Of a stretch of DNA of 64,000 nucleotides, positions 60,657 to 64,000 are shown in pieces (position 1 is the first letter of the stretch; the number at the start of each line of letters is the position of its first letter). A model generated the notes under the pieces. It had not been told where the DNA came from and did no database searches. It was given only the letters and a program-made list of their open reading frames with translations. A program made the translations under genes and the position numbers. This stretch comes from Paracrocinitomix sp039939375 (GTDB taxonomy: Bacteria > Bacteroidota > Bacteroidia > Flavobacteriales_D > Crocinitomicaceae). The DNA lies in the NCBI GenBank assembly GCA_039939375.1, contig JBDVJO010000004.1, positions 248,001 to 312,000 of the forward strand, given 5' to 3'.

Positions 60657-61466
60657 ATGCAATCAATTATAGAAGAAGCTTGGGAAAACAGACAGTTATT
60701 AGAAACTGAAAAAGTACAAAATGCGATTAATTCAGTTATTGAACAAATTGATAATGGAGATTTAAGAGTTGCTGAACCTCTAGCGAATGGAGATTGGCAA
60801 GTGAACGAATGGGTCAAAAAAGCTGTTGTCATGTATTTTCCTATTCGCAAAATGGAAACCATAGAAGTTGGTCCTTTTGAGTTTCATGATAAAATGGCAT
60901 TAAAAACAGGCTATAAAGAAAAAGGTATTAGAGTTGTACCTCATGCAATTGCTAGATACGGAGCTTATATTTCTAAAGGAGTGATTATGATGCCTTCTTA
61001 TGTGAATATTGGGGCTTATGTGGATGAAGGAACCATGGTTGACACTTGGGCAACTGTTGGATCGTGTGCACAAATTGGCAAGAACGTACATTTATCAGGA
61101 GGTGTCGGAATTGGTGGTGTTTTAGAACCATTACAAGCCGCGCCTGTGATTATAGAAGACAATGCATTCATTGGGTCAAGATGTATTGTTGTTGAAGGCG
61201 TAAGAGTTGGAAAAGAAGCTGTATTAGGAGCAAATGTTGTTCTGACCATGTCAACAAAAATTATTGACGTTACTGATGATGTACCTGTTGAATCTAAAGG
61301 ATATGTTCCTGAAAGAAGTGTTGTTATTCCTGGATCTTACACTAAAAAATTCAACGCTGGAGAGTACCAAGTTCCATGTGCCTTAATTATTGGTAAACGT
61401 AAAGAAAGCACTGATAAAAAGACTTCGTTAAATGATGCGTTAAGAGAGAATGACGTAGCGGTTTAG
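60657..61466 (+). CDS. dapD: Tetrahydrodipicolinate N-succinyltransferase
   Basis: An enzyme of 269 residues that succinylates tetrahydrodipicolinate in the succinylase branch of lysine and diaminopimelate synthesis. The N-terminal helical domain (about 1-95) is followed by a left-handed beta helix of hexapeptide repeats (about 100-235), with YVNIGAYVDEGTMVDTWATVGSCAQIG and GSRCIVVEGVRVGKEAVLG. The C-terminus contains RSVVIPGSYTKKF. Length and motifs are normal. It is a single gene with its own promoter, followed by a repeat region. Confidence 0.96.
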   Translation: MQSIIEEAWENRQLLETEKVQNAINSVIEQIDNGDLRVAEPLANGDWQVNEWVKKAVVMYFPIRKMETIEVGPFEFHDKMALKTGYKEKGIRVVPHAIARYGAYISKGVIMMPSYVNIGAYVDEGTMVDTWATVGSCAQIGKNVHLSGGVGIGGVLEPLQAAPVIIEDNAFIGSRCIVVEGVRVGKEAVLGANVVLTMSTKIIDVTDDVPVESKGYVPERSVVIPGSYTKKFNAGEYQVPCALIIGKRKESTDKKTSLNDALRENDVAV

Positions 61467-61496
61467 AATTGTGAATAAACGCTTCGCTTCGGGCAA

Positions 61497-61636
61497 GACG
61501 ACACGTCAAATATGTTCAGTTCAGTGCAATTAGTTTTGAAACTGGAGACTCGAGACTCGACAGGATGACAATTGGTGTGGCTTATGCTACCGCTGACCGA
61601 GCGAAGTCGAGGTGGAGGTGGTTGATTTTTCGTAAA
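61497..61636. repeat. Direct repeat copy 1 (140 bp)
   Basis: The first of two head-to-tail copies of a unit beginning GAYGACACKTCAAATATG and ending CGTMAA. Within it are the doubled word GAGACTC (at about 61546-61558) and a GC-rich motif GACCGAGCGAAGTCGAGG. It lies between dapD and a small membrane gene. Confidence 0.85.
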
Positions 61637-61800
61637 GATGACACTTCAAATATGTTCAGTTCAGCGCAATTAGTTTTGAAACTGGAGACTCGAGACTCGA
61701 CAGGATGACAATTAGTATGGTTTATGCTACGGCTGACCGGGCGACTCATGCTGAGCGCAGCCGAAGTAAGTCGAGGTGGAGGTAGTTTATTTTTCGTCAA
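61637..61800. repeat. Direct repeat copy 2 (164 bp, with 24-bp insertion)
   Basis: The second copy, nearly identical to the first except for scattered substitutions and a 24-bp insertion after GGGCGA (61741-61764). The insertion carries TGCTGAGCGCAGCCGAAG, a variant of the same GAGCGnAGnCGA motif. Its end (GTCAA) is followed by GATGACGC, the start of what may have been a third copy. Confidence 0.85.
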
Positions 61801-61913
61801 GATGACGCTAACTATACTCACTATGGGCAAATGGTTTTAAACCTGCTAAAAAGCATAATTATTTCTACCCGAAGAAATTTATAGAATTGCTATTAGTAAT
61901 TACAAATTTATAA

Positions 61914-62114
61914 TTACTGAGCGACCGTGTCGCTCATACATTGCTCATCAGGTCTAGCGCCACAAAATGAACAGTTTTCACCGTCTCCGTTGATCATTGG
62001 ATTGTTACTTGCGCAGGTCCCTTCAAACTCCCCTCCTTTTTTAGCCCAAATTTTAATGGCGATTCCTGCAAAACCTAAGGCCAAAAGTGCAATTGCTATT
62101 AATGCTAATTTCAT
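61914..62114 (-). CDS. Small membrane protein with Cys-rich tail
   Basis: A 66-residue protein from ATG 62114 (MKLALIAIALLALGFAGIAIKIWAKK), with one transmembrane helix (about 1-20) and a C-terminal part with four Cys: TCASNNP, NCSFCG and DEQC. The CSFCG motif and spacing are the mark of a small family that I know from Bacteroidota as membrane or secreted proteins. The Cys set could bind a metal or a cluster. It is the last gene of the minus-strand group at the end of the window. Its stop codon lies in an AT-rich inverted repeat (61895-61918). Confidence 0.78.
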   Translation of the reverse strand: MKLALIAIALLALGFAGIAIKIWAKKGGEFEGTCASNNPMINGDGENCSFCGARPDEQCMSDTVAQ

Positions 62115-62162
62115 AATCAATGATTTTATACAAAGTTAGACAATGTTCGTTAAGATTCCTTG

Positions 62163-62618
62163 CTAGATTTCAACCTTATTTTTAAGATTTTCTTTTTTCA
62201 CGAGAAGATTCATTGCAATAATTAATCCTACACTTACAGCCGCAGCAGGTATTGAACCGAAAGCGTATTGAGGTTCTTGTGCTGCATGTAAAACACAAAT
62301 CGCTACCCAAGCAATGCTACCAACATTATACAATTTGATAATATCAAAATTGCCTTTTCTCATTTTTAATAATGCAATAATACTCATCACATGCACCGCC
62401 ATAATTGCCAATACGAATATGGCAAAAATCAATAGAAAAAACATGATTAAGCCACTAAACGCTCCCTTTGCAGAGCCCGCTTCTGTGATAAGCATAAAAC
62501 AAGGTGCGGCCAAGCCTACCAACCAGCAAGCGTTCCAAATTAAATTGGCGATAATAAGGTAAGACAATGGTCCTTGAACCATTTGCTCACTGGGCTCTAC
62601 TAACTTTTCGTCTGACAT
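62163..62618 (-). CDS. Four-helix membrane protein, unknown (paralogue of its neighbour)
   Basis: A 151-residue integral membrane protein with four predicted helices (about 20-40, 50-80, 100-115 and 125-140) and short charged ends. No catalytic motif is visible. The neighbour at 62625-63080 also has 151 residues and the same helix spacing, with similar patterns (MAVHVMSIIALLKMRKGNFDIIKLYNVGSIAWV against MLHVLGLIAAIRMMNGSKGAFILYAVTNGLW), so the two seem to come from a tandem duplication. They are 6 bp apart on the same strand. Function is unknown. Confidence 0.75.
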   Translation of the reverse strand: MSDEKLVEPSEQMVQGPLSYLIIANLIWNACWLVGLAAPCFMLITEAGSAKGAFSGLIMFFLLIFAIFVLAIMAVHVMSIIALLKMRKGNFDIIKLYNVGSIAWVAICVLHAAQEPQYAFGSIPAAAVSVGLIIAMNLLVKKENLKNKVEI

Positions 62619-62624
62619 AATAAA

Positions 62625-63080
62625 TTACTTTTTAATTGGCATATTCTTCATCTGAATTCCCAGCATCACAATAAACCCAATGGAAACTAAACCACAAAAC
62701 ACGCTAAACATTTGATTATCTTGTCTGTCATTCACTGCGCTCATCAAACATAATAAGGACCACAATCCGTTAGTTACTGCATATAAAATAAACGCACCTT
62801 TACTTCCGTTCATCATTCTAATTGCAGCTATCAAACCTAAAACGTGCAACATAAGTATCAAGAAAAATATGATTGCCGCTATGGCAAAAAAACCAGCAAA
62901 CAAACCTCCTGCCAGACCTCCAAAAGCACTTGCGAATGCCAACACATAAAATGCGGCAATTAGAAAAATAAGCAACCATAAGCTATTGCCTACGATACTT
63001 AATATAGAAAGCGTTTTTACAACTTGAGGTACCTCTTTGTTTTCGGTTACTTGTTCGTCCAATAAATCTAAATCATCCAT
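62625..63080 (-). CDS. Four-helix membrane protein, unknown (tandem paralogue)
   Basis: A 151-residue membrane protein with the same size and topology as the gene 6 bp downstream. An acidic N-terminus (MDDLDLLDEQVTENKEV) precedes the first helix, Gly/Ala-rich helices 2 and 3 (FGGLAGGLFAGFFAIAAIIFF) form the core and the C-terminus is basic (MKNMPIKK). No family name comes to mind. It is preceded by a terminator of the next gene and probably starts its own transcript with the two genes that follow. Confidence 0.75.
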   Translation of the reverse strand: MDDLDLLDEQVTENKEVPQVVKTLSILSIVGNSLWLLIFLIAAFYVLAFASAFGGLAGGLFAGFFAIAAIIFFLILMLHVLGLIAAIRMMNGSKGAFILYAVTNGLWSLLCLMSAVNDRQDNQMFSVFCGLVSIGFIVMLGIQMKNMPIKK

Positions 63081-63101
63081 TTGGTCATTTTTAGGTATAA
63101 A

Positions 63102-63132
63102 AAAAACGCCAAGTAAATTACTTGACGTTTTT
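63102..63132 (-). terminator. Bidirectional-looking terminator after the DUF5684 gene
   Basis: AAAAACG and CAAGTAA arms (one mismatch) pair with TTACTTG and CGTTTTT. A- and T-runs on both sides let it work on either strand. It lies downstream of the 63154-63582 gene on the minus strand. Confidence 0.75.
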
Positions 63133-63153
63133 AAATATAATTAAATCTTTAGA

Positions 63154-63582
63154 CTAAGCATCTAATAAATCATCTGATTCAGCTGCTGCTTCTCCTTCAT
63201 AAGTTGCATCAGAGAACGCTAACATTGGCCAGAAAATTAATCCTAATAAAGCCATTCCAACTCCAAAACCTTCTGATTTCCCAAAAGCTTTAGCAATTGC
63301 CATGTTAATAATTACTCCACCTACTAGTGCTGCAATTGGTCCTACTACTGGAATAATTCCTCCTAATAATAAAATAGCTGCCCACCACATTGGTTTTTTA
63401 GAAACTTGTACCATTACAATTGTAGAATAAATTGGAACGATAGCTGCCCATCCTGGCTTTCCTGCTTTTTCAAATACTTTCCAAGTAGAAACTATCATTA
63501 AAACAATGATTGCAATAAATACAATAATTAGTGTCCAAGCTAATGCTGGGTTTGTGTCTATAAGACCTCTTTGACTATACAT
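63154..63582 (-). CDS. DUF5684 domain-containing membrane protein
   Basis: A 142-residue membrane protein with three or four helices and the DUF5684 pattern: KVFEKAGKPGWAAIVPIYSTIVMVQVSKKP, then WWAAILLLGGIIPVVG and FGVGMALLGLIFWPML. The C-terminal tail is acidic (EAAAESDDLLDA). Related proteins are often annotated loosely as signal peptidase I, which this is not, as the catalytic Ser and Lys are missing. It is a single gene closed by the terminator downstream. Confidence 0.85.
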   Translation of the reverse strand: MYSQRGLIDTNPALAWTLIIVFIAIIVLMIVSTWKVFEKAGKPGWAAIVPIYSTIVMVQVSKKPMWWAAILLLGGIIPVVGPIAALVGGVIINMAIAKAFGKSEGFGVGMALLGLIFWPMLAFSDATYEGEAAAESDDLLDA

Positions 63583-63654
63583 AATTTAAATTTTAATTTG
63601 GTTTAACGTTTCAAAAGTAGCATTATAAATCACAAAACAAAATGCTGAACCAAT

Positions 63655-64000
63655 TTAATATTGGATAAGTTTTCCACCACCTGAACCAGATAACGATAAA
63701 CCTGTCGGTGTTCCTTTGTAATAAATATCCCCCGAACCTTGGATCAGAGCGTTTACTGAACAGCCTTCAGCATTTATATTTAAATCTGCTGTGGAGTTTT
63801 GGTAAGCGAACATATAGTTACTTGTGAAGCCTGAAGCATCTCCAAAACCATTGTGTTGAATCTTAATCTCTGATTGATTAGAATGTCCGCTTAACACATA
63901 ATTCCCAGTTCCTTCAGAAGCCACAATGCTGGTGTAATCATTATCAACATCCAAAATCAACGTTCCACCACCATACCTCATTTCTAATAAAAGCGTATCG
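63655..64000 (-). CDS. DUF2807 (GIN domain) protein, 3' end of a gene cut by the window
   Basis: The visible 115 codons are the C-terminal part of a protein whose start is beyond position 64000. The frame is open to the edge (residues DTLLLE before the first internal Met). The pattern is that of DUF2807: turns of a right-handed beta helix with repeated GSG (QGSGDIYYKG, LSLSGSGGGKLIQY), typical of GIN domain proteins and autotransporter adhesin heads. Such proteins are exported and found near ECF sigma or other envelope genes. The total length and the signal peptide cannot be judged. Confidence 0.8.
   Translation of the reverse strand, partial: DTLLLEMRYGGGTLILDVDNDYTSIVASEGTGNYVLSGHSNQSEIKIQHNGFGDASGFTSNYMFAYQNSTADLNINAEGCSVNALIQGSGDIYYKGTPTGLSLSGSGGGKLIQY

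Overview
The window is an AT-rich bacterial chromosome segment, densely packed with genes on both strands. It looks like a Bacteroidota genome of the Flavobacteriales type. Four things point there: two proteins with type IX secretion C-terminal sorting domains (type A at 14423-17581, type B at 51204-55325); many PKD, PD40 and OmpA-like envelope proteins; the gene order L28, L33, DUF4295, ftsY, rimO; and repeated copies of the Bacteroidota -7 promoter element TAnnTTTG upstream of genes. Shine-Dalgarno sequences are not evident. No rRNA, tRNA, CRISPR array, insertion sequence or phage gene was found. Both edges cut a gene: dnaB on the left and a DUF2807 (GIN domain) gene on the right.

Layout. 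1-9.8 kb: the 3' part of dnaB, a secreted protein of the family usually labelled asparagine synthetase B, then a tight set of an OmpA/PD40 protein, an unknown secreted protein and a large propeller-sensor SpoIIE phosphatase, followed by a lipoprotein. 9.9-14.3 kb: rseP, cvpA, an OsmC protein, an outer-membrane protein and lipA. 14.4-17.6 kb: a large secreted propeller protein with a type A sorting domain. 17.7-22.5 kb: a compact four-gene operon of GT2 glycosyltransferase, DUF2141, a DUF547-plus-barrel protein and a short POTRA/Omp85-like protein. I regard this as the best candidate for an undescribed envelope glycoconjugate system. 22.5-32.8 kb: a CAP-domain lipoprotein, pheT, a TetR-controlled ABC exporter, a GT4 enzyme, a DUF2306 membrane protein, YARHG and DUF4197 lipoproteins and cinA. 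32.9-37 kb: ribosomal proteins L28 and L33, DUF4295, ftsY, rimO, DUF3124 and marC. 37-39.5 kb: a three-gene operon of unknown envelope proteins and a DUF4442 protein. 39.5-44.6 kb: an S46 dipeptidyl peptidase with the DPP11 signature, small proteins, an ECF sigma factor with a tiny membrane partner, and a Nudix hydrolase. 44.6-50.7 kb: pyrE, an SRPBCC protein, birA, then rsfS, ftsH, DUF2007, cdsA and psd, which link ribosome silencing, membrane proteolysis and phospholipid synthesis. 50.8-55.3 kb: two secreted adhesin-like proteins. 55.5-58.8 kb: an arsenosugar operon (arsM, a TIGR04282 glycosyltransferase, arsS, DUF547). 58.9-61.5 kb: 5-formyl-THF cyclo-ligase, a TauE/SafE transporter, a YbaB protein and dapD. 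61.5-64 kb: a 140/164-bp direct repeat pair and several small membrane proteins.

Regulation that can be read directly includes TAnnTTTG elements at 13 sites, several of them so close to the start codon that the mRNA would be leaderless. There is also a 22-bp near-perfect palindrome overlapping the promoter of the tetR gene, and a set of intrinsic terminators. Functional assignments come from motif recognition by eye, without database searches. Residue positions are approximate unless a single residue is named.
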